15,541 nt of DNA from Acidithiobacillus ferruginosus (GTDB taxonomy: Bacteria > Pseudomonadota > Gammaproteobacteria > Acidithiobacillales > Acidithiobacillaceae), in assembly GCF_018854495.1 (NCBI RefSeq), contig NZ_JABBDR010000004.1:1-15541 (forward strand), read 5' to 3'. How positions within the stretch are numbered: position 1 is the stretch's first letter; each line of letters begins with the position of its first letter. Both the position numbers and the translations under genes were made by a program. The notes under the pieces were generated by a model that worked only from the letters and a program-made list of their open reading frames with translations, searched no databases and was not told where the DNA came from. Below, piece after piece: positions 1 to 7,050 of this stretch.

Positions 1-148
1 CGGCGGGTAGGATCAGCCAGGATGAAAACAGGATGATGCCCGCGAGGATGGCCGAGCCGATCCACGCGGGGTCCGTCAAGGTGGCGATGTTCAGCAGCGG
101 GCTCCCACTGGATCCCCGGTATCTGCAGCGCTTTCTATAATAGGCCAT
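1..148 (-). CDS. Partial small membrane protein, N-terminal 49 residues
   Basis: Reading leftwards from the ATG at 148-146, an open frame of 49 codons runs off the left edge. It begins MAYYRKRCRYRG, a basic stretch typical of a cytoplasmic end, then has a hydrophobic span at about residues 29-49 (WIGSAILAGIILFSSWLILP) that looks like one transmembrane helix. A weak AGAG lies upstream of the ATG. A basic N-terminus followed by a single helix is seen in some small membrane-anchored nucleases, but too little is present to name a family. A second minus-strand frame (91-354) overlaps it; I prefer this one because of the coherent membrane segment. Function unknown. Confidence 0.45.
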   Translation of the reverse strand, partial: MAYYRKRCRYRGSSGSPLLNIATLTDPAWIGSAILAGIILFSSWLILPA

Positions 149-320
149 TGGGGGCTCTTTTGCGGCTGTAGAGTATGTTCCCAGTGTGCAAAAAGCGGCG
201 AGGCTTGTCGAGACGTGACAGCCTGTTGGATAGCGTCGTCGGGTAAGGGGGAGCATTCGTCTGAGCAAGATAATGACCAGTCCCAGGTTAGAAGTTGCCG
301 AACTGGTTGCGCGCAAGTTG

Positions 321-571
321 CTGACTGACCGCTTGTCCAGCATACTGACCCCATAAGAGTACGCTGTGATCGGCCCCAAGGGTCTCCCAGTCCTCCATAG
401 AAAGGGAAACCGCATGGCCGCTGAACAGAGTCCTGTCCTTATCCTCACCTGACCACCATCGCTGGAATAAAACACATCGAGATTTTTTACAACCGCCAAC
501 GCCGGCATTCACGGATTGGTTATCTGGCTCCCGCTGCGTTCGCACAGTCTTTCATACGGTCGGCCGCTTGA
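321..571 (+). pseudogene. Decayed IS3-family transposase (OrfB) 3' remnant
   Basis: The most telling part lies at about 475-571 and encodes IEIFYNRQRRHSRIGYL followed by APAAF and a TGA at 569-571. This is the conserved C-terminus of IS3-family OrfB (DDE) transposases. Upstream fragments are consistent with the same protein: PLVQHTD at about 321-341 resembles the HSDRG/HTDRG motif holding the second catalytic Asp, GTACGC at about 359 could be the QYA motif, and KGKPHGR-stop-TES at about 401-433 resembles the RKGN...ES segment. These pieces lie in different frames, contain stops, and about 25 residues seem missing before the C-terminal block. OrfA and the left end were not found, and no convincing terminal repeats were seen. 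Bases 149-320 hold nothing I recognise. Confidence 0.75.
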
Positions 572-626
572 AGTGGGACTGTCTATATATTGTCAGGACA
601 CCTCAATCGGCGAAGCACTGCGTAAC

Positions 627-655
627 TGGAGCAAATTCCTCCGCGTTGCTACACT
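627..655 (+). promoter_or_regulatory. Candidate promoter for the E1/MPN/EEP cluster
   Basis: An extended -10 (TGCTACACT, hexamer at 650-655) lies 83 bases before the chosen ATG at 738. The -35 position, 17 bases upstream (627-632, TGGAGC), matches the consensus poorly, as tolerated with an extended -10. It sits just beyond the transposase remnant and is the best sigma70-like candidate here. Confidence 0.35.
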
Positions 656-737
656 GAACCCATGCTCAATGAAAGCGCCCTGCCGCCGCAACAACCGTTT
701 CCGGAGCGCCACAGTAGATGCGCCATCATTCCGAACC

Positions 738-1493
738 ATGACTGATACCCTCGACGACGCTGCACTGCTGCGTTATGCGCGCCAGATTCTTTTGCCGGAA
801 ATCGACATCGCCGGACAGCAGGCGCTGGCGGCCAGCCGGGTGCTGATCGTCGGCATGGGCGGCCTGGGCTGCCCGGCCGCCCAGTATCTGGCGGCCGCGG
901 GCGTCGGCAACCTGACCGTCTGCGATGGCGACCAGGTCGATCTCAGCAATCTGCAACGCCAGATTCTCTATGGCGAGGCTGACCTGGGACGCCCCAAAGC
1001 CTTGGCCGCACGCGATCGACTGCGCGCCATGAATCAGCAGATTCGGGTCAGCGCCTGGGTGGAATCAGCGCAACCCGAGTCTCTTGCCACGGCACTGGAC
1101 ACCCACGATTTGGTACTGGACTGCACCGACAACTTCGGCAGCAGGCACGCCATCAACCGCGCCTGCCGTAATGCTGGTAAACCTCTGGTTAGTGCCGCGG
1201 CCATCCGTTGGGAAGGACAACTCGCCGTCTTTGATTTTCGTGTATCAGAAAGCGCCTGCTATGCCTGTCTCTACCCGGACGGCGTAGAGGATACCGAAGA
1301 TACCTGCTCACGCAGCGGCGTCCTTGGCCCGCTCCTCGGTGTACTCGGCAGCATGCAGGCGGCAGAAGCCATCCGCCTGCTATGCACAGGCCATTCCCCG
1401 CTGGCCGGACAACTCCTGCTGGTGGATGCGCAAAGCTGGCAGTGGCGGCAGATCGCCCTGCGCCGCGACCCGGCCTGTGGCGTCTGCGCATGA
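738..1493 (+). CDS. ThiF/MoeB-type E1-like adenylyltransferase
   Basis: A 251-residue E1-like enzyme, the usual length of ThiF and MoeB. These enzymes adenylate the C-terminal glycine of a ubiquitin-fold sulfur carrier (ThiS or MoaD) for sulfur transfer in thiamine or molybdopterin synthesis. Visible motifs are the nucleotide-binding GMGGLG at 39-44, the DxDxVxxSNLxRQ-type block at 63-75, the DCTDNF motif at 128-133, a CxxC pair at 174/177 with a second at 247/250 forming the zinc site, and Cys190 at the ThiF acceptor position. The frame is open from 516, but homology starts at MTDTLDDAAL, so I chose the ATG at 738; there is no clear ribosome site. ThiS is encoded at 8448-8648 and no moaD is in the window, so ThiF is the likelier role, but sequence alone does not separate the two. 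Confidence 0.9.
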   Translation: MTDTLDDAALLRYARQILLPEIDIAGQQALAASRVLIVGMGGLGCPAAQYLAAAGVGNLTVCDGDQVDLSNLQRQILYGEADLGRPKALAARDRLRAMNQQIRVSAWVESAQPESLATALDTHDLVLDCTDNFGSRHAINRACRNAGKPLVSAAAIRWEGQLAVFDFRVSESACYACLYPDGVEDTEDTCSRSGVLGPLLGVLGSMQAAEAIRLLCTGHSPLAGQLLLVDAQSWQWRQIALRRDPACGVCA

Positions 1494-1840
1494 GGCGCCT
1501 AAAACTGCCACGCACCCTGGCCAACGCCCTGCTCGCAGACCTGCAATCCGGTGTTGGCGAAGGACTTATCGGCGCTACCGCCGACGTGCCCGTCTCCGTC
1601 TATCCCTGCCCACCGGCGAACTTCGCCGCAGCGTCCGCATTGATCCAGTCCCGTGGCGAAACATCTTTCGCTCATTACGCCCATGCCGCTGCGCCCATCG
1701 CGGATATCGTCCCCATCGGCACGCCCTATCAGATATTACTGGCTGCGGACATCAAAGGGGTGATCCTCCTGCGCGCCTTCACCCGCGCGGGGGATGGCGC
1801 ACCTTGGCAGGAACTCGATATCGAACTCGACCATGACTGA
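1490..1840 (+). CDS. Small protein resembling a degenerate JAB/MPN (Mov34) domain
   Basis: A 116-residue soluble protein whose ATG overlaps the stop of the E1 gene in an ATGA, implying translational coupling. The pattern follows bacterial Mov34/MPN/PAD-1 proteins: an opening RLKLPRTLANALLADL, a GEGLIG at 23-28 where EACGLL is usual, VYPCP at 37-41, SRGETSFAHYAH at 54-65 where the metal-binding HxHP loop should be, then LLRAF...DG near the end. The metal motif is not intact: histidines are at 62 and 65 (HxxH), the HxHP-x7-S-xx-D signature is broken, and only Asp72 could stand for the acidic ligand. JAMM proteases next to E1-like enzymes can process sulfur-carrier proteins, so a non-catalytic partner is possible. 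The family assignment is by eye and tentative. Confidence 0.6.
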   Translation: MRRLKLPRTLANALLADLQSGVGEGLIGATADVPVSVYPCPPANFAAASALIQSRGETSFAHYAHAAAPIADIVPIGTPYQILLAADIKGVILLRAFTRAGDGAPWQELDIELDHD

Positions 1841-2609
1841 GACCTCAGAGTTTTCTGTGACGTCTTTCAACATCCAGGTGGGTATCGGCTCCCACCGCGC
1901 CCGGCACATGTTCCTGCACGGCTGGAAGTACGTGATGCCGCATGGCCAGAGTCTGCGCAACCTGGAGCGGATCGCCGCGGTTTTGGAGGGAACCGACATC
2001 GCCGGACTCAACGAGGTCGACGCGGGCTCTTTTCGGAGCCAGTATGTCAATCAGGCGGGTTTTCTCGCTGACCGAGCCCATTTCCCTTACTGGGCGCAAC
2101 AACGTACCCGTGACTTCGGCGACTTTGCCCAGCACAGCAACGGCATTCTCTCCCGCTGGCCGATTGAAGAGACCATAGCGCATTCCCTGCCCAGTTTCAT
2201 GAAAGGGCGCGGCATGCTGGAAAACCGGCTCAACGCTGGTGGAAGATTCCTGACGGTGATCATCACCCACCTCGGCCTCAGCCGTCACGCGCGCCTCGGT
2301 CAGATACGCGATCTCGCCCAACGCCTGCGCGGACGCCCGAATCTCATTCTCATGGGCGACCTGAACTGCACGGCGCGCTCCCCGGAGATGCGCCTGCTCC
2401 TCAATGAAAGTGGCCTGCAGGCGCCGCCCTGGAGCCCACCTACCTTTCCCAGCTGGTCACCGCGCTTTTCCTTCGATCACATCCTCTGTAGCCCTGACCT
2501 GGAATTCACGATGATTGAAACCGTCACCGAGCCTCTCTCCGATCACCTCGCCCTCAAGGCAAAACTGCGCTGGGGCTCGGCGACAGCGGCAGATGCAAAG
2601 CACCAGTGA
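1833..2609 (+). CDS. Endonuclease/exonuclease/phosphatase (EEP) family protein
   Basis: A 258-residue single-domain metal-dependent phosphodiesterase/phosphatase fold. Landmarks in order: SFNIQVG with the metal-site Asn13, GLNEVD with catalytic Glu61, THLGLS with His146, LMGDLNCT with Asp176 and Asn178, FDHIL at 214-218, and LSDHLAL with Asp237 and the general-base His238. All core active-site residues are therefore present. There is no signal peptide, so a cytoplasmic enzyme is likely. The substrate cannot be read from sequence; relatives cut DNA, sphingomyelin, inositol phosphates or nucleotides. The ATG at 1833 overlaps the previous stop by 8 bases, so it is probably co-translated with the MPN-like gene. 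The final 56 bases overlap the convergent lipoprotein gene. Confidence 0.87.
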   Translation: MTETSEFSVTSFNIQVGIGSHRARHMFLHGWKYVMPHGQSLRNLERIAAVLEGTDIAGLNEVDAGSFRSQYVNQAGFLADRAHFPYWAQQRTRDFGDFAQHSNGILSRWPIEETIAHSLPSFMKGRGMLENRLNAGGRFLTVIITHLGLSRHARLGQIRDLAQRLRGRPNLILMGDLNCTARSPEMRLLLNESGLQAPPWSPPTFPSWSPRFSFDHILCSPDLEFTMIETVTEPLSDHLALKAKLRWGSATAADAKHQ

Positions 2610-3057
2610 CGGTAAAAGGTACCCGCATATCGAACATGCCGGTCACCAGATAACCTTTGACGGTATAGGGGAGTCCCGCCCCGGTGCTGATACTGCCGAG
2701 ATCCCCCAGCAATGTCAGAAAATTGCCCGTGACCGGGATACTCACCGTGGCGCTACCATAGGCGGGCACATCGACCGGCTTGTCCAGCAATCCGTAGGCC
2801 ACCTGCCGATCCTGCACATACAGGCGCGCCTCCCCCGCCTTGGCATGGAGCGCACTGTCGTTGGGGTTGCTGACCTTGAGCGACAGCATAAAAGTCTGCG
2901 CGACCAGACCTACCGTTTCGGGCTGAATATTCAGCAACTGCACTTCCGGCTGATGAGCAGGGAAGGCTCCGCAGGCGCTGAGCGGCAGCGCGGCCAGCAG
3001 CGCGACCCAGCAGCGAAACCGTTGGGTGATGCGGGAACTTCGTGCGACAATGGCCAT
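2554..3057 (-). CDS. LEA14/WHy-type lipoprotein
   Basis: A 167-residue lipoprotein. The N-terminus is basic, followed by a hydrophobic stretch and the lipobox LSAC with Cys29 as the predicted lipidated residue. The mature part reads VQLLNIQPETVGLVAQTFMLS, then LKVSNPNDSALHAKAGEARLYV, with the N-P-N core and beta-rich layout of the LEA type 2 (WHy) fold. Such proteins in Gram-negative bacteria are envelope lipoproteins of poorly defined role. The start has a good AGGAG at 3065-3069 read on this strand. The gene is divergent from the mlaE-like gene with 44 bases between starts, and its 3' end overlaps the EEP gene. A link to the neighbouring lipid transporter is suggested by position only. Confidence 0.85.
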   Translation of the reverse strand: MAIVARSSRITQRFRCWVALLAALPLSACGAFPAHQPEVQLLNIQPETVGLVAQTFMLSLKVSNPNDSALHAKAGEARLYVQDRQVAYGLLDKPVDVPAYGSATVSIPVTGNFLTLLGDLGSISTGAGLPYTVKGYLVTGMFDMRVPFTVTGALHLPLSPSPSAVLP

Positions 3058-3086
3058 CTGAGCACTCCTGCAAACGTCAGTCGTCG

Positions 3087-3115
3087 AGTATAACCCAGGG
3101 AATGACCGAGAAAAG
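3087..3115 (-). promoter_or_regulatory. Candidate promoter for the LEA14-type lipoprotein
   Basis: Read leftwards, TATACT (3092-3087) is a good -10. The -35 region around 3109-3115 (TTTTCT/CTTTTC) is weak. It would start the transcript near 3080, leaving a leader of about 23 bases that includes the AGGAG. The same AT-rich patch offers TATAAC on the plus strand (3089-3094) for the divergent transporter genes, without a visible -35. Confidence 0.35.
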
Positions 3116-4238
3116 CCCAGACCCGCACACCGCCAAAAACAGCGCGCACCAACCGCGATGGGAGTGCGATGATGGAACGCTGCGCCTCAGCGGGCACTGG
3201 ACATTGCGGCGTCTCGGCGGGAGATTCGCGGCACAGGAAGCGGCGCTGCGGAACATCAGCCCGGAAGTATGCTGGGATCTCTCGGCGGTCGAGGTCCTCG
3301 ACAGCGCCGGGGCCCTCCTGCTTTGGCAGGCATGGGGCAATCACCTGCCCAAAAACATCCGGATGGCCGACCAGCATCACAACATCTTCGCCCGTCTGGC
3401 GGATATCCAACCCGTCACGGCGCGGCCCCGGCATCCCTGGCATTTTCTCGACCAGCTCGGCGCCTTCCTGATCGAAACCGGACGCGACCTCTGGGGACTT
3501 TTTCTGCTCATGGGCGCCCTGCTGCTGGAGTTCGGGCGTGGCCTGCGCCACCCGCGAAGCTTTCCCTGGCGCGAAATCTCCGCCACCATCGTCAATACCG
3601 GGCCAAACTCGTTGCCCATCCTCACCCTGATCGGCTTCCTCATCGGCGTGGTGATTTCCTTCCAGTCGGCCTCGACGCTCGCCCAATACGGCGCCAACAT
3701 TTACATCATCAACATTGCCGGCCTGAGCATACTGCGTGAGTTTGGCCCGCTGATCACCGCCATCATTCTCTCGGGGCGTTCCGGCTCGGCGTTCACCGCG
3801 CAAATCGGCGGCATGTCCGTAACCGAAGAACTGGATGCGCTGCGCACTTTCGGTATCCCCCCGATCCGCCGTCTGATTCTGCCCAAGGTCATTGGGCTGG
3901 CGCTGGTGATGCCGCTGCTCGTCCTCTGGACCGATATGGTCGGACTGTACGGAGCCATGCTCGTGGCCAAGCTGGAGCTCGGCATCAGCAACCGTTTCTT
4001 TGTCGAACAAATGCCCGTCGTAATTCCCGGTTTCAATTTGTGGCTGGGCGTTGTCAAAGGAGCCCTCTTCGGCATCCTCATTGCGTGGATCGCGGGCTTT
4101 CATGGCCTCAAGGTGAAGCCCAACACCACCAGCCTGAGCCGGGAAACCACCAACTCGGTAGTCATGTCCATCACCGTGGTGATTCTTATCGATGCCATTC
4201 TTGCCCTGGTCTTTGCCAATACGGGAATCGTCAACTGA
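3102..4238 (+). CDS. MlaE-family lipid ABC transporter permease with N-terminal STAS domain
   Basis: A 378-residue inner-membrane permease. Residues about 20-105 form a STAS domain (WDLSAVEVLDSAG, with DSAG at 67-70), the equivalent of MlaB fused to the permease. Residues about 115-378 are the MlaE domain with five to six hydrophobic segments and the family landmarks IGVVISFQSA, REFGPLITAIILSGRSGSA and ELDALRTFGI. MlaE permeases move phospholipids between inner and outer membrane together with an MlaF ATPase and normally an MCE (MlaD) ring. The start at 3102 has AGGGA just upstream; the frame is open from 3042 but that extension lies over the divergent gene's start. Its stop overlaps the mlaF start. 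No mlaD or mlaC follows. Confidence 0.93.
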   Translation: MTEKSPDPHTAKNSAHQPRWECDDGTLRLSGHWTLRRLGGRFAAQEAALRNISPEVCWDLSAVEVLDSAGALLLWQAWGNHLPKNIRMADQHHNIFARLADIQPVTARPRHPWHFLDQLGAFLIETGRDLWGLFLLMGALLLEFGRGLRHPRSFPWREISATIVNTGPNSLPILTLIGFLIGVVISFQSASTLAQYGANIYIINIAGLSILREFGPLITAIILSGRSGSAFTAQIGGMSVTEELDALRTFGIPPIRRLILPKVIGLALVMPLLVLWTDMVGLYGAMLVAKLELGISNRFFVEQMPVVIPGFNLWLGVVKGALFGILIAWIAGFHGLKVKPNTTSLSRETTNSVVMSITVVILIDAILALVFANTGIVN

Positions 4239-5089
4239 TGGTCCGCTCCGACGCCATTGTCCTGACCGATATCGCCACCCGGTTCGGAACCCACTGGATT
4301 CAGCGGCACCTCGATCTGACCGTTCGGTGCGGGGAGATACTCGCCATCGTCGGCGGCAGCGGCACCGGTAAGACCACGCTGCTGCGCGCCATGATGGGCC
4401 TCGTCCCCATCGCTGAAGGACGGATGACCATTCTTGGCGAAAATCCGCAAGAGCTCAATCTGCGCGAACTGATCGCCCTGCGCCAGCGCTGGGGCGTGCT
4501 CTTTCAGCAGGGAGCCCTGTTCAGCGCCCTGACGGTTTATGAAAACATCGCCTTTCCGCTACTGGAGTGGGGACATCTCAGCCGTTCCGAAATCAGCGAT
4601 CTGGTGGCTCTGAAGTTGCAAATGGTAGGCCTGAAGCCCAGCGACGCCTGGAAACTGCCGGCGGAGTTGTCGGGAGGAATGGTCAAACGGGTCGCCTTCG
4701 CCCGCGCCCTGGCCATGGAGGCGGAGATTCTCTTTCTCGATGAACCCACTTCCGGGCTCGACCCTATCGCGGCCGCGGAATTTGACGCCCTGCTCCGGCA
4801 GGTCCACGGCGATATCGGCTTTACCGTGGTCATGGTCAGTCACGACCTGGACAGCCTCGCCGCCACCGCTGATCGTGTCGCGGTACTGGCCGACGGCAAG
4901 GTGCTGACGGTCGGTTCACTGATCGAGGTTCAACAGGTGGACTTCCCCTACATCCGTGCATTCTTCCATGGGGAACGGGGCGAACGCCTGCTGACCAGCC
5001 TCCGCGCCGCAGAAAAATGCCCTACTCTCCCCAGCGCTGCGCAATCCGGTTCGGCAACCCCAGTTGGTCCAGAATCCGCGCCACGATGA
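4238..5089 (+). CDS. MlaF-type ABC transporter ATP-binding protein
   Basis: A 283-residue ATPase that would power the preceding permease. Visible motifs: Walker [10 protein letters not shown] at 39-47, Q-loop around LFQQGALF at 88-95, signature LSGGM at 144-148, Walker B ILFLDEP at 164-170 and the H-loop His202. The LSGGM...KR signature and the [12 protein letters not shown] stretch are typical of the MlaF/Ttg2A group. The ATG shares its A with the permease TGA (TGATG), so the two are translationally coupled. The last 20 or so residues are low-complexity (Ser/Ala/Pro) and lie in the 68-base overlap with the convergent ubiX gene, suggesting a recent extension rather than a conserved tail. Confidence 0.93.
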   Translation: MVRSDAIVLTDIATRFGTHWIQRHLDLTVRCGEILAIVGGSGTGKTTLLRAMMGLVPIAEGRMTILGENPQELNLRELIALRQRWGVLFQQGALFSALTVYENIAFPLLEWGHLSRSEISDLVALKLQMVGLKPSDAWKLPAELSGGMVKRVAFARALAMEAEILFLDEPTSGLDPIAAAEFDALLRQVHGDIGFTVVMVSHDLDSLAATADRVAVLADGKVLTVGSLIEVQQVDFPYIRAFFHGERGERLLTSLRAAEKCPTLPSAAQSGSATPVGPESAPR

Positions 5090-5639
5090 AATCCACCAAA
5101 TCTTCGATTTTTTGGGGGTGGTGGTAAAAACCGGGGCTCGCCGGCAAAATGCGTACCCCCATCTGTGCCAGCTTCAGCATATTTTCCAGATGAATCGTCG
5201 AGACGGGGCTTTCGCGGGGCACCAGAATGAGTTTCAGGCCTTCTTTCAGCATCACATCGGCGGCGCGCTCGATCAGATTCTCGGACAGCCCGTGGGCAAT
5301 GGCGGCCAGTGTCCCTCCGGAACAGGGACAAACCACCATGGCCTGAGCCGCATTGGAGCCGGAAGCCACGGGAGACAGCCAGTCATCCTGGGCATAAACC
5401 GATAACAGGTCCGGATCGGCGCCGAACCGTTCATTGAGAAAACGGGTCGCCGCCTCCGCCGTATTCGGGAGCTCCAGACTCAGCTCCTCACGGCAAACCA
5501 CCCGCGCCGCGTCCGATATCAGCAGATAGACCCGCACCCCGGCGGTCAGTAGCACCTCCACCAGCCGCAATCCATAAGCGGCACCGGAAGCGCCGCTAAT
5601 CGCCACACAAACCCGATCCTGCCGTCGCCGATCTTCCAT
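5022..5639 (-). CDS. ubiX: Flavin prenyltransferase UbiX
   Basis: A 205-residue protein, near the normal UbiX length. UbiX attaches a dimethylallyl group to FMN to make prenylated FMN, the cofactor of the decarboxylase UbiD in ubiquinone synthesis. Motifs: the Rossmann-like start [10 protein letters not shown] at 11-20, [13 protein letters not shown] at 105-117 in the FMN site, the prenyl-phosphate-binding VPRESP at 140-145, and [10 protein letters not shown] at 166-175. The frame extends 34 codons further upstream, but ATG 5639 has a strong AAGGAG and fits the family start. It begins 31 bases after the mpl stop, with a hairpin between. No ubiD is in the window. Its 3' end overlaps mlaF. Confidence 0.95.
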   Translation of the reverse strand: MEDRRRQDRVCVAISGASGAAYGLRLVEVLLTAGVRVYLLISDAARVVCREELSLELPNTAEAATRFLNERFGADPDLLSVYAQDDWLSPVASGSNAAQAMVVCPCSGGTLAAIAHGLSENLIERAADVMLKEGLKLILVPRESPVSTIHLENMLKLAQMGVRILPASPGFYHHPQKIEDLVDFIVARILDQLGLPNRIAQRWGE

Positions 5640-5652
5640 TACCGCTCCTTGA

Positions 5653-5669
5653 CCCGGATGGAATCCGGG
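5653..5669 (-). other. Perfect 7-bp hairpin between mpl and ubiX
   Basis: CCCGGAT and ATCCGGG flank a 3-base loop in the 31-base gap between the mpl stop and the ubiX ribosome site. No run of U follows, so it is not a standard terminator. It could stabilise RNA ends or tune ubiX translation; the AAGGAG lies just downstream. The role is inference. Confidence 0.5.
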
Positions 5670-5670
5670 A

Positions 5671-7038
5671 TTACGACCCTGCCGATGCATCCCGGCGGGC
5701 GAGACGTTCGAGCAGGCGCCCGTGAATCCCGCCGAAGGCACCGTTGCTCATGATGAGTATATGATCCCCCGGACGCAATTCTGCGTCCAGCGCCCGCAGG
5801 AGCACGTCCATATCGACGTGAACCTGCGCGGCGGAATCCAGGGCGGCCGCCACATCCCAACCCAGATCCGCCGGAGCATAGACAAACACTCGATCCGCAC
5901 CTTGCAAACTTGGTCCCAGCGCCTGCCGGTGCACCCCCATCTTCATGGTATTGGAGCGTGGTTCCAGCACGGCAATCAGACGCCCCGTCCCCGCCATCCG
6001 CCCGCGCAGGGCCGTGATGGTGGCGGCGATGGCCGTGGGGTGGTGGGCAAAGTCGTCATACACCGCCACGCCGCCAGCCCGTCCGCGCAGCTCCAGGCGC
6101 CGCCGCACCCCCTGAAAGCTGCGCAATGCTGCACATCCGGCCGCCAGCGGTACCCCGGCATGCCGCGCCGCCAGCAAGGCCGCCAATGCATTCTCGGCAT
6201 TGAAGGACCCGGCCATCTCCCAACCGACGTGCCCACGCTCGACGCCCTGCTCCAGCACGGTAAAACGGCTGCCATCCACAGCGTCCAGCCGCACCTGCCA
6301 CTCGCCCGTACCGGCAAAGCGTTGCAGGGGCGTCCAGCAACCGCGCTCCAGCACCCGTTTCAGCGCTGGTACTCCATCATTCACGATAACCGCGCCCGCG
6401 CCGGGTACGGTGCGCAGCAGGTGGTGAAACTGAGTGATGATCGCCTCCATATCCGGAAATATATCGGCATGATCGTATTCCAGATTGTTGAGTATCAGCG
6501 ACCGCGGGTGATAGTGCACGAACTTGGAACGTTTATCGAAAAAGGCGGTGTCATACTCATCCGCCTCGATCACAAAAAAAGGGCTGTCCGTCAACCGCGC
6601 CGACACACCGAAATTGCGCGCCTCCCCACCGATGAGAAACCCCGGATCGAGTCCTGCCTCCTGCAATATCCAGGTCAGGATGGAGGTCGTCGTGGTCTTG
6701 CCGTGGGTGCCCGCCACGGCCAGTACCCAGCGGTTTTGCAGTATCTCCCGGGACAGCCAGGCGGGACCGGAATCATAGGGCATCTGCCGGTCCAGAACAG
6801 CCTCCACACAGGGATTGCCGCGCGACAGGGCGTTGCCGATGAGTACCAGGTCGGGGACAGGATTCAGTTGAGCGGGATCATAGCCTTCATGGACCGTAAC
6901 CCCTTCGCGGGCCAGCAGATCACTCATGGGGGGGTAGGTGTGTGCATCCGAACCCGTTACCTGATGCCCCGCCGCCCGCGCCAGCAGCGCGATACCCCCC
7001 ATGAAAGTCCCGCAGACGCCGAGGACGTGGATATGCAT
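5671..7038 (-). CDS. mpl: UDP-MurNAc:L-Ala-gamma-D-Glu-meso-DAP ligase Mpl
   Basis: A 455-residue Mur-ligase-family enzyme, the usual Mpl length. It joins recycled murein tripeptide to UDP-MurNAc in the cytoplasm, returning peptide from cell-wall turnover to synthesis. The start [15 protein letters not shown] and GHQVTGSD (about 24-31) form the N-terminal Rossmann domain, with the CGTFMGG form characteristic of Mpl rather than MurC. The ATP loop GTHGKTTTT is at 110-118, followed by the [12 protein letters not shown] and [12 protein letters not shown] segments of the central domain; DDFAHHPTA marks the C-terminal domain. It starts 12 bases after the preceding stop with only a weak AGG, so it is probably translated as part of the thi operon transcript. 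Confidence 0.95.
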   Translation of the reverse strand: MHIHVLGVCGTFMGGIALLARAAGHQVTGSDAHTYPPMSDLLAREGVTVHEGYDPAQLNPVPDLVLIGNALSRGNPCVEAVLDRQMPYDSGPAWLSREILQNRWVLAVAGTHGKTTTTSILTWILQEAGLDPGFLIGGEARNFGVSARLTDSPFFVIEADEYDTAFFDKRSKFVHYHPRSLILNNLEYDHADIFPDMEAIITQFHHLLRTVPGAGAVIVNDGVPALKRVLERGCWTPLQRFAGTGEWQVRLDAVDGSRFTVLEQGVERGHVGWEMAGSFNAENALAALLAARHAGVPLAAGCAALRSFQGVRRRLELRGRAGGVAVYDDFAHHPTAIAATITALRGRMAGTGRLIAVLEPRSNTMKMGVHRQALGPSLQGADRVFVYAPADLGWDVAAALDSAAQVHVDMDVLLRALDAELRPGDHILIMSNGAFGGIHGRLLERLARRDASAGS

Positions 7039-7050
7039 GGTACGGCGGAC

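Noticed and set aside
91..545. Minus-strand frames 91-354 and 288-545 as genes
   Set aside because: The second is antisense to the IS3 remnant; the first overlaps a membrane-protein start that makes better sense, and neither shows family features or a ribosome site.
568..591. TTGAAG and TATATT as a promoter before the E1 gene
   Set aside because: The spacing is only 12 bases, too short for a sigma70 promoter; the TTGAAG also contains the stop of the transposase remnant.
516..737. N-terminal extension of the E1 gene to 516
   Set aside because: The added 74 residues start inside the IS3 remnant, have no family similarity, and the normal ThiF/MoeB start is at 738.
2931..4103. 390-codon minus-strand frame opposite the MlaE gene
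   Set aside because: Antisense shadow of a clear permease gene, with no family features.
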